Source of the DNA: UBA3537 sp049889395
Lineage (GTDB): Bacteria > Bacteroidota > Bacteroidia > Flavobacteriales > Flavobacteriaceae
Direction: 5' to 3'
DNA: 64,000 nucleotides
Assembly (NCBI GenBank): GCA_049889395.1
Contig: JBMHDM010000008.1
Span: 97,677 to 161,676 of the forward strand
The translations under genes were made by a program, and so were the position numbers. Shown piece after piece: positions 17,472-25,831 of the stretch (positions are counted from its first letter, which is position 1; the number at the start of each line of letters is the position of its first letter). The notes beneath the pieces were generated by a model. The model made no database searches, had not been told where the DNA came from, and saw nothing but the letters and a program-made list of their open reading frames with translations.

Positions 17472-18778
17472 ACCTTAATTTGTTTTATGCGTTTATTATC
17501 GATACTTTCAATGATAAAAGTGTATGATTTAAACTGAATTTTACTTCTAATTTTTGGAAATATTTTAGAAATTTCAAGAACAAAACCCGCCAATGTTTCC
17601 GCTTCACCTTTATGATTCTCAAAGTCATCTTCGTTCTCAAGCTTGATAATTCTGTAAAAATCTTTGAGGGTTGTTTTACCTTCAAAAACATAGTTAAAAT
17701 CATCAATTTTCGAATAAATTAAATCGTCGTCATCGAATTCGTCACTGATATCACCAACAATTTCCTCGATGACATCCTCTAATGAAACAATTCCAGAAGT
17801 TCCTCCGTATTCGTCCACCACAATGGCCAAATGAATTTTTTTCTCTTGAAACTCTACCATTAAATCGTCTAATTTTTTATTTTCAGGAACAAAAAGTGGA
17901 GTTCGAAGCAGTGTTTTCCATTCAAACTGTTTTTGGCTCAAATAGGGCAGGAGGTCTTTGGCATACAAAATACCCGTAATGTTGTCAATACTTTCCACGT
18001 AAACGGGAATTCTAGAATAGCCATTTTTAACAATTTGGGGAATGATGTCTTCATAGCTCATCGAAGTTTCTAGGGCAAAAATATCGATCCTTGGGCGCAT
18101 AACTTGTTTGGTATCTGTATTGCCAAACGACACAATTCCTTGAAGGATTTTTTGTTCCTCTTTGGTAGTGTCATCCGCGTTGGTCAACTCCAAAGCTTGA
18201 GATAAGTAATCGATATTAAGATTAGATTTTTGTTTGCCAAGTCTATTGTGAATCCCAATTGTAATTCGCCTCATCGGAGTGCTGATGGGTGAAAAGACGG
18301 AATCAAGAAAATTAAGTGGACGCGCCATTAATTTTGAAAACGTTATGTTATTTCTGTTGGCATATACTTTTGGTAAAATCTCACCAAACAACAAAATCAA
18401 AAAAGTAATTATTACAACCTCTACAAAAAACACAAGGTCAATTTTAAATAACCCAAGATTTAAAGTGGTTTTTAAACTTCCAAAGATGGAGTCGCTCAAC
18501 TTTGCAAATAATAAAACAATTCCAATATTTATAAAATTATTGGCCACCAGTATTGTAGCCAATAATTTCTTTGGCCTTTTCAATAGCTTAGAGATGATTT
18601 CTAAGGATTTAGAATCTTTTTGATCCTTGGCTTCTAGGTCCGATGGTGTCAATGAAAAAAGTGCAACCTCAGCTCCGGAAATTAGTGCTGAACAGAGCAG
18701 TAAAATAACTAATGAGACTGCTCCCAACAGAAGAGTAAAGTTGATGGCTTGAAACAATAAACAGCTGTGAATATCCAA
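17456..18778 (-). CDS. gldE: Gliding motility-associated protein GldE (CNNM/CorC family)
   Basis: This 440-residue membrane protein has an N-terminal CNNM transmembrane domain (about residues 10-190, with LISGAEVALFSL and LFGEILPKVYANRN). Two CBS domains follow (about 210-340, with QVMRPRIDIFAL and VDEYGGTSGIVSLEDVIEEIVGD), then a C-terminal CorC/HlyC transporter-associated domain. It resembles magnesium/cobalt efflux proteins. In flavobacteria gldE can partly compensate for gldD. The start appears to be TTG 18778 (MDIHSC), as no in-frame ATG precedes the first helix. It lies 23 bases after ssb. Confidence 0.92.
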   Translation of the reverse strand: MDIHSCLLFQAINFTLLLGAVSLVILLLCSALISGAEVALFSLTPSDLEAKDQKDSKSLEIISKLLKRPKKLLATILVANNFINIGIVLLFAKLSDSIFGSLKTTLNLGLFKIDLVFFVEVVIITFLILLFGEILPKVYANRNNITFSKLMARPLNFLDSVFSPISTPMRRITIGIHNRLGKQKSNLNIDYLSQALELTNADDTTKEEQKILQGIVSFGNTDTKQVMRPRIDIFALETSMSYEDIIPQIVKNGYSRIPVYVESIDNITGILYAKDLLPYLSQKQFEWKTLLRTPLFVPENKKLDDLMVEFQEKKIHLAIVVDEYGGTSGIVSLEDVIEEIVGDISDEFDDDDLIYSKIDDFNYVFEGKTTLKDFYRIIKLENEDDFENHKGEAETLAGFVLEISKIFPKIRSKIQFKSYTFIIESIDNKRIKQIKVCLQK

Positions 18779-18801
18779 AGAGAGCGACTTGAGTTTAACA
18801 A

Positions 18802-19248
18802 TTAGAATGGCAGATCGTTGTTGACGATTTGATCTGTTTCTTTTTGAGAATTAAATGCTGCTGTATTTTGATTTGAAAATTGCGTGTCGCCAGTTGGGCT
18901 TGATTGATCATTCCTAGCGGTCAGAAAGGTGAAATCCGTACAGGCTATTTCTGTTGAATATCTGTCGTTGCCTTTATCGTCTTGCCACTTTCTGGTTTTT
19001 AAGCGGCCTTCGATATAAACGCGATCACCTTTATTGAGGTATTTCTCACAAATTTCAGCGGCTTTGTTGCGTACCACGATGTTGTGCCATTCGGTATTTG
19101 TTACTTTTTCATTTGTTTGTTTGTTGGTGTAAGTTTCATTGGTGGCAATTGGGAATCTACCAACACAGTTTTTATCATCAAAATAGTGTAATTTGACTTT
19201 GTCGCCAAGGTGGCCAATGAGCATTACTTTATTTAGAGTGCCAGACAT
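18802..19248 (-). CDS. ssb: Single-stranded DNA-binding protein
   Basis: SSB coats single-stranded DNA in replication and repair. The 148-residue protein has the OB-fold start MSGTLNKVMLIGHLG, the conserved NTEWHNIVVRNKAAEICEKYL and GDRVYIEGRLKTRKWQD, a flexible Gln/Asn-rich linker, and the acidic tip NNDLPF that recruits partner proteins. The order mutY-ssb-gldE-gldD matches other flavobacteria. Confidence 0.96.
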   Translation of the reverse strand: MSGTLNKVMLIGHLGDKVKLHYFDDKNCVGRFPIATNETYTNKQTNEKVTNTEWHNIVVRNKAAEICEKYLNKGDRVYIEGRLKTRKWQDDKGNDRYSTEIACTDFTFLTARNDQSSPTGDTQFSNQNTAAFNSQKETDQIVNNDLPF

Positions 19249-19308
19249 AGTTTTTTGGTTTATTGTAATATGTAAATTAAGCTTAAAGGTATTAAAAAAA
19301 ATGACATT

Positions 19309-20358
19309 TTAGGGTACAAATTCATTTATGAATGTTTCCAAGGGTTTTGGAACGGCGTATGATGAAATTGTAGTCCAAGGGATACTATTTTTTTGGATCC
19401 TGTTTGTCCTGCATATCCAAAATTTTATATGAAGAATTTGATGTGTTAATTTATGAACTATTTCTTTTTGTTTGTAGGATTCAAAGTTATAAAAATCACC
19501 ACCTGAAATTAAGTTCAATTTAGGATCAGATAACAGTTCTTTTTGGTCAACGGCGTATTGGGTTTCAATAAGCGGGAATTGATAAAGGTTTTGCCAAATA
19601 CCCTTTTGTGTTCGTTGTTCCAAAACCGTTTTTTTGTCTTTTGAAATTAAGATTATAAAATTCAAAAATCGGGATTTAATAATTTTATTTTTTATTTTGA
19701 TGGGTAGCTTTGAAACTTGGCCAGTTTGCGCTGCATTACAAGCTGCCGACACGGGGCACTGTAAGCAATTAGGAGACTTTGGAACACATTGTAATGCGCC
19801 AAATTCCATAATTGCTTGGTTGTAGTCGCCAATATTTTTTTTGGGCAACAAAGATTGCGCTAATACTTTGAATTGCCTCTTGCCCTCTGATGAATTAATT
19901 GGAGTAAGAATTCCAAAAAATCGAGATAAAACCCGAAATACATTGCCGTCCAATACAGCCACTTGCTCTTCATAGCATATAGAAGCGATGGCGCTAGCGG
20001 TATAATCCCCAACCCCTTTTAGTTGTAATAAACCGTTGTAGTTTTTAGGAAATTTTCCTTTTCTGTGTTCTGCAATATACTTTGCCGTCGTGTGGAGATT
20101 TCTGGCTCTGGAGTAGTACCCAAGACCTTGCCAAAGTTTTAAGACTTTATCCTCAGTTGCATTGGCCAGATCAAATACTGTTGGGAAATTTGTAGTAAAG
20201 GTCTCATAATATGGTAGGCCTTGTTTGATTTGAGTTTGTTGTAGAATGATTTCAGAAAGCCAAATTTTGTAGGGATCTTTCGTTGTGCGCCAAGGTAAAT
20301 CTCTTTTGTAAACCGCATACCATTTGATTAAAGTTGAAATAAAGTCCATTTTTTTCAT
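19309..20358 (-). CDS. mutY: A/G-specific adenine glycosylase MutY
   Basis: MutY removes adenine mispaired with 8-oxoguanine. The N-terminal helix-hairpin-helix glycosylase domain shows LPWRTTKDPYKIWLSEIILQQT (key parts LPWR and SEIILQQT, with the catalytic Glu) and the catalytic Asp in VAVLDGNVFRVLSR. A [4Fe-4S] cluster loop has spacing C-x6-C-x2-C-x5-C (CVPKSPNC-LQC-PVSAAC). The C-terminal part is NUDIX-like. I chose ATG 20358 over an upstream GTG that overlaps the promoter; ATG 20349 (MDFISTL) is equally possible. Its cluster makes it a client of the SUF system. Confidence 0.94.
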   Translation of the reverse strand: MKKMDFISTLIKWYAVYKRDLPWRTTKDPYKIWLSEIILQQTQIKQGLPYYETFTTNFPTVFDLANATEDKVLKLWQGLGYYSRARNLHTTAKYIAEHRKGKFPKNYNGLLQLKGVGDYTASAIASICYEEQVAVLDGNVFRVLSRFFGILTPINSSEGKRQFKVLAQSLLPKKNIGDYNQAIMEFGALQCVPKSPNCLQCPVSAACNAAQTGQVSKLPIKIKNKIIKSRFLNFIILISKDKKTVLEQRTQKGIWQNLYQFPLIETQYAVDQKELLSDPKLNLISGGDFYNFESYKQKEIVHKLTHQILHIKFWICRTNRIQKNSIPWTTISSYAVPKPLETFINEFVP

Positions 20359-20368
20359 ACAATTCACA

Positions 20369-20376
20369 CAAAAATA
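20369..20376 (-). promoter_or_regulatory. -7 promoter motif of mutY
   Basis: On the minus strand TATTTTTG ends 10 bases before ATG 20358. It may drive the mutY-ssb-gldE-gldD group, although the 60-base gap before ssb could hold another promoter. Confidence 0.45.
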
Positions 20377-20410
20377 AACTATTTGGAGATTAAATTTTAA
20401 TTCTGCAGGT

Positions 20411-20442
20411 TTGAATTATTGAATATAAAATACATATATTTG
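20411..20442 (+). promoter_or_regulatory. Two-part promoter of the HU gene
   Basis: A -33 type TTG (20411-20413) is followed after 21 bases by TATATTTG (20435-20442), matching the flavobacterial TTG-N19-21-TAnnTTTG promoter. The leader to the ATG is about 34 bases. Confidence 0.6.
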
Positions 20443-20480
20443 CATCCCCTCAGATAACATTAACTTAAAAAAACGGAAGA

Positions 20481-20771
20481 ATGACAAAGGCACAAATTGT
20501 AGCAAAAATCTCCAACGATCTTGGACTTGAACGGTCTGAGGTTTTAGCCACTGTAGAGTCTTTTATGAATGAAGTAAAAGAATCTTTAGAATCTGGTAAT
20601 AACGTTTACCTACGCGGTTTTGGTAGTTTCGTCATTAAAACACGAGCTGAAAAATTTGGTAGAAATATTTTGAAAAATACTTCAATTAAAATACCAGCTC
20701 ACAACATTCCTTCTTTTAAGCCTTCCAAAGTTTTTTTGGATGGCGTCAAAAATAAGGTCAAGGTTAAATAA
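20481..20771 (+). CDS. HU family DNA-binding protein
   Basis: This 96-residue nucleoid protein has the HU/IHF fold: MTKAQIVAKISNDLGL helix, the VNVYLRGFGSF-type turn (NVYLRGFGSFVIK), an arm region with NILKNTSIKIPAHNIPSFKPSK, and a Lys-rich end. It lies 22 bases upstream of the 29-residue basic protein gene, with which it is probably co-transcribed, ending at the terminator near 20900. HU and IHF subunits cannot be distinguished by eye. Confidence 0.93.
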   Translation: MTKAQIVAKISNDLGLERSEVLATVESFMNEVKESLESGNNVYLRGFGSFVIKTRAEKFGRNILKNTSIKIPAHNIPSFKPSKVFLDGVKNKVKVK

Positions 20772-20793
20772 TTAATTTAAACAAAACGATTAT

Positions 20794-20883
20794 ATGCCCA
20801 GTGGTAAAAAACGCAAAAGACACAAGGTAGCGACGCACAAACGTAAAAAGCGTCGTCGAGCCAATCGACACAAAAAAAAGTAA
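20794..20883 (+). CDS. 29-residue basic protein, AURKAIP1/COX24 (mS38)-domain type
   Basis: The reading frame ATG 20794 to TAA 20883 encodes 29 residues, of which more than half are Lys, Arg or His (MPSGKKRKRHKVATHKRKK then RRRANRHKKK). This matches the small AURKAIP1/COX24 domain proteins common in Bacteroidota. They are related to the C-terminus of mitochondrial ribosomal protein mS38 and to small bacterial ribosomal proteins found in structures. It lies between the HU gene and a strong terminator, supporting a real gene. A ribosomal role is likely but inferred. Confidence 0.8.
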   Translation: MPSGKKRKRHKVATHKRKKRRRANRHKKK

Positions 20884-20918
20884 ACTGATAAAGTAGCCTG
20901 GGCTACTTTTTCAGTTTA
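20882..20918 (+). terminator. Terminator after the small basic protein gene
   Basis: AAGTAGCC/GGCTACTT forms a stem around 20891-20908, followed by a T run. The outer arms AAACTGA/TCAGTTT extend it, making a long near-palindrome. Confidence 0.85.
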
Positions 20919-20982
20919 AAAAGAATCAACGTTCATTGACATCAAATTCTAGTTTTCAATTTTACCTTATTGGAGTACAAGA

Positions 20983-21119
20983 ATTTACCGGTAAATCCCT
21001 GTGAAATTATTGTGGCCGTACACTTCGGTGTCAGCCAAAAACAATACACCGTAAAGCTTGAGCTTTATGGGATATCAGATAAATATCTAATCCATCTGTA
21101 CAACAGCTGTTGTGTAGAT
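20983..21119 (+). ncRNA. Hairpin-rich leader (candidate cis-regulatory RNA) of the RNase G/E gene
   Basis: The 249-base gap between the small basic protein gene and rng holds a dense series of inverted repeats. They are ATTTACC/GGTAAAT (20983-20996); a stem with a TTCG tetraloop, ATTGTGGC..GCC..ACAAT (21009-21045); CCGTAAAGCT/AGCTTTATGG (21049-21070, 10 pairs including one G-U); GATAT/ATATC (21071-21087); and a 26-base hairpin with 13 pairs including two G-U (21094-21119) ending 13 bases before the rng ATG. The G-U pairs and the UUCG loop suggest selection at RNA level. No T-run follows, so these are not terminators. The function is unproven; by analogy with the rne 5' UTR of enterobacteria it may let RNase G/E control its own mRNA. 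Confidence 0.6.
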
Positions 21120-21132
21120 AAAAATTAACAAT

Positions 21133-22680
21133 ATGACTAAAGAATTAATCATTCGAACCAGTTCAGACAATGTTGATTTTGCCTTATTAAAAGATGGAAA
21201 ACTCATTGAATATCAAAAAGATAAAGACAACAATAAATTTTCTGTTGGCGATGTGTTTATCGCTAAAGTCAGAAAATCTATTCCAGGTCTAAATGCAGCT
21301 TTTGTAAATGTAGGTTATCAAAAAGATGCTTTTTTACATTACCATGATTTAGGACCAAAATTGCCCTCTTTAATGAAATTCATAAAACGTGTAAGCACAG
21401 GTAAACAAAACGATTTTTCGCTTAAAGATTTTTCTTACGAACAAGACATCCATAAAGACGGAAAAATTGACCAAGTCATCAAACCAAATCAAACTCTTTT
21501 GGTTCAAATTGTTAAAGAACCAATTTCGACAAAAGGGCCAAGAATTAGTTCAGAGCTTTCATTTGCAGGTCGATACCTAGTATTGGTCCCATTTTCAGAC
21601 CGTATTTCAATTTCTCAAAAAATTGAAAGTCGTGCCGAAAGAGAACGCCTCAAGCGACTAGTTAGGAGTATAGCGCCAAAAGGCTTTGGCGTAATAATTA
21701 GAACAGTTGCGAAAGGACAAAAAGTCGCTGAACTCGATAGAGATTTACAGAATCTTTACAAAAAATGGGAAACAGTTTGCAAAAATATTCCCAAAGCACA
21801 TACGCCCAGCAAAGTTTTTGGTGAAATGAACAAAGCATCTTCCATTTTACGAGATATTTTCAATGATAGTTTTACAAAAATTAATGTTGACGATGCTGCG
21901 CTTTGTGAAAAAATTAAAGATTATATTTTTGAAATTGCACCTCACAAAGAGTCTATCGTAAAACATTATAATTCTAAAACCCCCATTTTTGAAAAATTTG
22001 GTATTGAGCGTCAAATAAAAATGGCTTTCGGAAAAACGGTCAGAATGCCAAAAGGTGCCTATTTGATTATAGAACACACCGAAGCACTCCATGTGGTCGA
22101 TGTAAATAGTGGTAATAGAACCAGTAAAGAAAAAAATCAAGAGGATACTGCTATTGAAGTTAACTTAATTGCAGCCACTGAGTTGGCCCGGCAATTTAGA
22201 CTTCGTGATATGGGCGGTATCATTGTCATTGATTTTATTGATATGAATAGCGCCGAAAATCGGAAAAAGCTCTACAATCATCTTAGAGACGAAATGAAAG
22301 ACGACCGCGCCAAACACAAAATCTTACCCCCAAGTAAGTTTGGCCTTATTCAAATCACACGCCAGCGGGTTCGTCCAGAAATGAATATCAAAACTAAAGA
22401 AGCCAACCCAAATGGTCCTGAAGGATCTGAAGTTGAAGCACCAATAGTTTTAATCGATAGGATGAATCATCAGTTAGATCAAATTATTAAAAAGGGTAAC
22501 AAAAAGGTGACTTTAAACACACATCCTTTTATTGCTGCCTATTTAACAAAAGGGTTCCCATCAATTCGGTTGAAATGGTTTTTTCAACATAAAATATGGG
22601 TTAATATTATGCCAAGAGATGCTTACACATACCTAGAATATCGTTTTAAAAACGGTAAAGGCAAAACCATTAAATTGTAA
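21133..22680 (+). CDS. rng: Ribonuclease E/G family protein
   Basis: This 515-residue endoribonuclease is of the RNase G type. It has the S1 RNA-binding domain (VGDVFIAKVRKSIPGLNAAFVNVG, key parts VGDVFIAKV and LNAAFVNVG; residues about 35-110), a 5'-sensor/RNase H-like part (VKEPISTKGPRISSELS) and catalytic Asp residues in HVVDVNSGNR and IVIDFIDM. The Zn-link CPxC motif seen in E. coli RNase E and G is absent; the matching region reads TKEANPNGPEGSE. No RNase E-like scaffold tail is present. It is preceded by the hairpin leader and ends at its own terminator. Confidence 0.94.
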   Translation: MTKELIIRTSSDNVDFALLKDGKLIEYQKDKDNNKFSVGDVFIAKVRKSIPGLNAAFVNVGYQKDAFLHYHDLGPKLPSLMKFIKRVSTGKQNDFSLKDFSYEQDIHKDGKIDQVIKPNQTLLVQIVKEPISTKGPRISSELSFAGRYLVLVPFSDRISISQKIESRAERERLKRLVRSIAPKGFGVIIRTVAKGQKVAELDRDLQNLYKKWETVCKNIPKAHTPSKVFGEMNKASSILRDIFNDSFTKINVDDAALCEKIKDYIFEIAPHKESIVKHYNSKTPIFEKFGIERQIKMAFGKTVRMPKGAYLIIEHTEALHVVDVNSGNRTSKEKNQEDTAIEVNLIAATELARQFRLRDMGGIIVIDFIDMNSAENRKKLYNHLRDEMKDDRAKHKILPPSKFGLIQITRQRVRPEMNIKTKEANPNGPEGSEVEAPIVLIDRMNHQLDQIIKKGNKKVTLNTHPFIAAYLTKGFPSIRLKWFFQHKIWVNIMPRDAYTYLEYRFKNGKGKTIKL

Positions 22681-22717
22681 AAAAAAACCTCATGCAAAGC
22701 GCATGAGGTTTTTTTTA
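22681..22717. terminator. Bidirectional terminator between rng and leuB
   Basis: ACCTCATGC/GCATGAGGT with an AAAGC loop is flanked by an A run and a T run of eight. It serves rng (+) and the leu operon (-). Confidence 0.9.
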
Positions 22718-22731
22718 TGCTAAAAGGCAAA

Positions 22732-23850
22732 TTATATAATAGTCGATTGACCTAAATAAATATTAGAAAAATTTAAGTTTGTATCTTCGGGATTATTAAT
22801 GTAATCTTCAATGAAATCACCCACTTTGCTGGTCGTCACATTGTCGTATTTTTGATTTAAATCGGGTGTAGTAATTTGTAATTTTAATGACTTGTCAACA
22901 GCTTTTCGGATCACTTTTGATTCTTCAAATAATTCAAAATGATCTAAAAGCATAGCGGCCGAGAGAATAGAAGCCACAGGATTGGCGATGCCTTTGCCTT
23001 TGGCTTGGGGATAGGACCCGTGAATGGGTTCAAACATGGCATGTTTTTCTCCAATAGAAGCCGATGCGAGCAGCCCAATAGATCCTCCAATCACACTAGC
23101 TTCATCACTTATGATATCGCCAAATAAATTTTCGGTAAGAATGACGTCAAATTGTTTGGGATTCAAAATCATTTGCATTGCTGCATTATCTACAAATAAA
23201 AATTCCAGAGTAACATCCTTGTAATTTCCCCCAACTTCTGTGACTACTTTACGCCACAGCCTAGAGCTTTCTAACACGTTAGCTTTATCGATTAGGGTCA
23301 CTTTATTTTTTCGAGTTTTAGCAGCCTTAAAGGCTAAATGTGCAATACGTTCAATTTCGTGTCTAGAGTAGCTACACAAATCCGATGCGGTATTTCCATC
23401 TTCGCTTATTTTTTTTTCTCCAAAATATAAGCCACCAGTTAGTTCTCTGTAAATACTGATATCGGTTCCTTTGATTATTTTCTTTTTTAAAGGGGATTTG
23501 TCTAGGAGTGTTTTGTAGGCCTTAACGGGTCTAATATTTGCGAACAAACCAAGTTCTTTCCTAAGCTTTAACAAGCCTTGTTCTGGTCTAATTTTGGCGG
23601 CAGGGTCATTGTCAAATTTTGGGTCTCCAATAGCTCCGAACAAAACAGCATGACTTGTCTTACATAGACTTAAGGAGTTTTCAGGCAAAGGATTGTTGTG
23701 TTTGTCAATAGCTATAGCTCCTACATCGGCATAGGTAAAACTAAATTCATGATCAAAATTCATAGCGATGGCTTTCAATACTTTAATGGCTTCTTCAGTA
23801 ACTTCAGGGCCAATACCATCGCCCGGCAAGACAGCAATATTCAGATTCAT
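22732..23850 (-). CDS. leuB: 3-isopropylmalate dehydrogenase
   Basis: LeuB oxidatively decarboxylates 3-isopropylmalate using NAD+, the third step of leucine synthesis. The 372-residue protein shows VLPGDGIGPEV at the start, the substrate-binding ELTGGLYFGEK, the DKANVLESSRLWR helix, LTENLFGDIISDE with metal-binding Asp residues, and FEPIHGSYPQAKGKGIANP. It is the last gene of the leuACDB operon, 5 bases after leuD. Confidence 0.96.
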   Translation of the reverse strand: MNLNIAVLPGDGIGPEVTEEAIKVLKAIAMNFDHEFSFTYADVGAIAIDKHNNPLPENSLSLCKTSHAVLFGAIGDPKFDNDPAAKIRPEQGLLKLRKELGLFANIRPVKAYKTLLDKSPLKKKIIKGTDISIYRELTGGLYFGEKKISEDGNTASDLCSYSRHEIERIAHLAFKAAKTRKNKVTLIDKANVLESSRLWRKVVTEVGGNYKDVTLEFLFVDNAAMQMILNPKQFDVILTENLFGDIISDEASVIGGSIGLLASASIGEKHAMFEPIHGSYPQAKGKGIANPVASILSAAMLLDHFELFEESKVIRKAVDKSLKLQITTPDLNQKYDNVTTSKVGDFIEDYINNPEDTNLNFSNIYLGQSTII

Positions 23851-23855
23851 ATTAG

Positions 23856-24443
23856 TTATTTTTTTTGAAGCTCAAAGGCTTCAATTTGTTTCGTTTTACT
23901 TATTAAGTAATCAATATCGTCATAGCCATTAATTAGGCATGTCTTTTTATAAGGGTCAATTTCAAATTCTGTTTTGACTTTTGTGTCTAAAACTGAAAGT
24001 GTTTGCTGTTCTAGATTAATTTCAAATTTGACCTCAGCATTTTTTTCTATGATTTTGAAAAGAGTTTTTAGGAAATCTTGAGAAACTTGAATTGGAAGTA
24101 TTCCGTTGTTTAGGGCATTGCCCTTGAAAATGTCAGCGAAAAAACTTGAAATGATAACTTTGAAACCATATCCGGCCAATGCCCAAGCAGCATGCTCTCT
24201 ACTGGATCCACAGCCAAAATTATCTCCAGCTACCAGTATGTTTCCGCTAAATTTAGGATTGTTTAAGGGAAAGTTATTGTTTAAAGCGCCATTTTCATTA
24301 AAACGCCAGTCTCTAAAAACATTATCACCAAATCCTTTTTTGTCTGTAGCTTTCAGGAAACGAGCGGGTATGATTTGGTCAGTATCAACATTGGCAATGT
24401 TCAATGGTATGGCAGAAGATTGTAATGTGGTGAATTTTTCCAT
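23856..24443 (-). CDS. leuD: 3-isopropylmalate dehydratase small subunit
   Basis: LeuD pairs with LeuC to isomerise 2- to 3-isopropylmalate. The 195-residue protein has the swivel-domain motifs NVDTDQIIPARFLK, GDNFGCGSSREHAAWAL and FADIFKGNALNNGILP. Its ATG overlaps the leuC stop (TAATG), so translation is coupled to the partner subunit. Confidence 0.96.
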   Translation of the reverse strand: MEKFTTLQSSAIPLNIANVDTDQIIPARFLKATDKKGFGDNVFRDWRFNENGALNNNFPLNNPKFSGNILVAGDNFGCGSSREHAAWALAGYGFKVIISSFFADIFKGNALNNGILPIQVSQDFLKTLFKIIEKNAEVKFEINLEQQTLSVLDTKVKTEFEIDPYKKTCLINGYDDIDYLISKTKQIEAFELQKK

Positions 24444-25825
24444 TAATTGAGATGCTTTCTTATATCGACAATTTTACCGTTGATTGCTGTTGCTGCAGCC
24501 ACTAGTGGGCTAGCCAAAATGGTTCTTGATCCTGGGCCTTGACGACCTTCAAAGTTTCTATTCGAGGTTGAAACACAATACTCGCCTTGCGGAATTTTAT
24601 CGTCATTCATGGCCAAACAGGCCGAACATCCTGGCTGCCTTAATTCGAATCCTGCAGCTTCAAAGATTTGTTGTAGCCCTTCTTTTTTGATTTGGCTTTG
24701 AACTTGACGGCTGCCTGGAACCAGCCATGCCGTTACATTTTGAGCTTTCTGTTTGCCCTTTATATATTCTGCTGCAATTCTGAAGTCTTCAATTCTTGAG
24801 TTGGTACAACTTCCGATAAATACATAATTAATGGGTTTATCAATCAGTGATTCTCCAGCATCAAAGTTCATATATTCTAGCGATTTTAAATCTGAAGCGG
24901 AATTTTCTGTGGGGATATTTTCAGAAATTTTTATACCCATTCCTGGGTTTGTTCCGTAGGTGATCATGGGTTCAATATCTTTGGCATCGAAAACGTACTC
25001 TTTGTCAAAAGATGCACCTTCATCAGTTGGCAGGGTTTTCCAATAGGCTATTTTTTGTTTCAATTTATCACCTTTGGGAGCAAATTCTCTTCCTTCAATG
25101 TAGTCAAATGTAGTTTGGTCTGGTGCAATCATACCGCCCCGAGCCCCCATTTCGATACTCATGTTACAAACCGTCATTCGACCTTCCATGCTCATATTTT
25201 CAAAGACCTCTCCGGCGTACTCGCAAAAATAACCTGTGCCTGAATTTGTTCCTAGTTTTGATATGATGTAAAGAATAACATCTTTTGGTAAAACACCTTT
25301 TTTTAGTTGTCCATTTACAGTGACTCGTAAGCTTTTTGGCTTAGTTAGTAACAAGCACTGACTGGCAAATACTTGCGCGACTTGACTCGTTCCAATACCA
25401 AAGGCAATGGCTCCAAAAGCGCCGTGTGTAGAGGTATGACTATCGCCGCAAACCATTGTCATCCCCGGTTGGGTAATACCTAGTTCGGGTGCCATTACAT
25501 GAACAATACCGTTGTATTTATGCCCCAATTGGTATAGGGTGATATTATTCTCGGCGCAGTTTTTTGACAATTGTTCAAGCTGGTTTCTAGATAAGTCATC
25601 TTTGACTGGCAAATGCTGATTGAGCGTTGGGGTATTGTGATCGGCCGTGGCAATAATCTGTTGAGGTCTAAATATTGGAATTTCCCGTTGTTTTAATTCG
25701 TTAAAGGCCTGTGGGCTGGTTACTTCATGAATCAGATGCTTATCGATGTAGAGAATTTGAGGGCCATTTGGAATGGTCTCAACCACATGTGCATCCCATA
25801 CTTTGTCAAATAATGTTTTATTCAT
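24443..25825 (-). CDS. leuC: 3-isopropylmalate dehydratase large subunit
   Basis: LeuC carries the [4Fe-4S] cluster of isopropylmalate isomerase. The 460-residue protein contains the cluster ligands in FIGSCTNSR and QPGCSACLAMN, plus the aconitase-family motifs CGDSHTSTHGAFGA and IGTSQVAQVFASQ. It would depend on the SUF system encoded nearby for its cluster. It begins 6 bases after leuA. Confidence 0.96.
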   Translation of the reverse strand: MNKTLFDKVWDAHVVETIPNGPQILYIDKHLIHEVTSPQAFNELKQREIPIFRPQQIIATADHNTPTLNQHLPVKDDLSRNQLEQLSKNCAENNITLYQLGHKYNGIVHVMAPELGITQPGMTMVCGDSHTSTHGAFGAIAFGIGTSQVAQVFASQCLLLTKPKSLRVTVNGQLKKGVLPKDVILYIISKLGTNSGTGYFCEYAGEVFENMSMEGRMTVCNMSIEMGARGGMIAPDQTTFDYIEGREFAPKGDKLKQKIAYWKTLPTDEGASFDKEYVFDAKDIEPMITYGTNPGMGIKISENIPTENSASDLKSLEYMNFDAGESLIDKPINYVFIGSCTNSRIEDFRIAAEYIKGKQKAQNVTAWLVPGSRQVQSQIKKEGLQQIFEAAGFELRQPGCSACLAMNDDKIPQGEYCVSTSNRNFEGRQGPGSRTILASPLVAAATAINGKIVDIRKHLN

Positions 25826-25831
25826 TTCGGA

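Noticed and set aside
21009..21119. Rho-independent terminators
   Set aside because: The hairpins have no following T-run, and a strong terminator already exists at 20882-20918.
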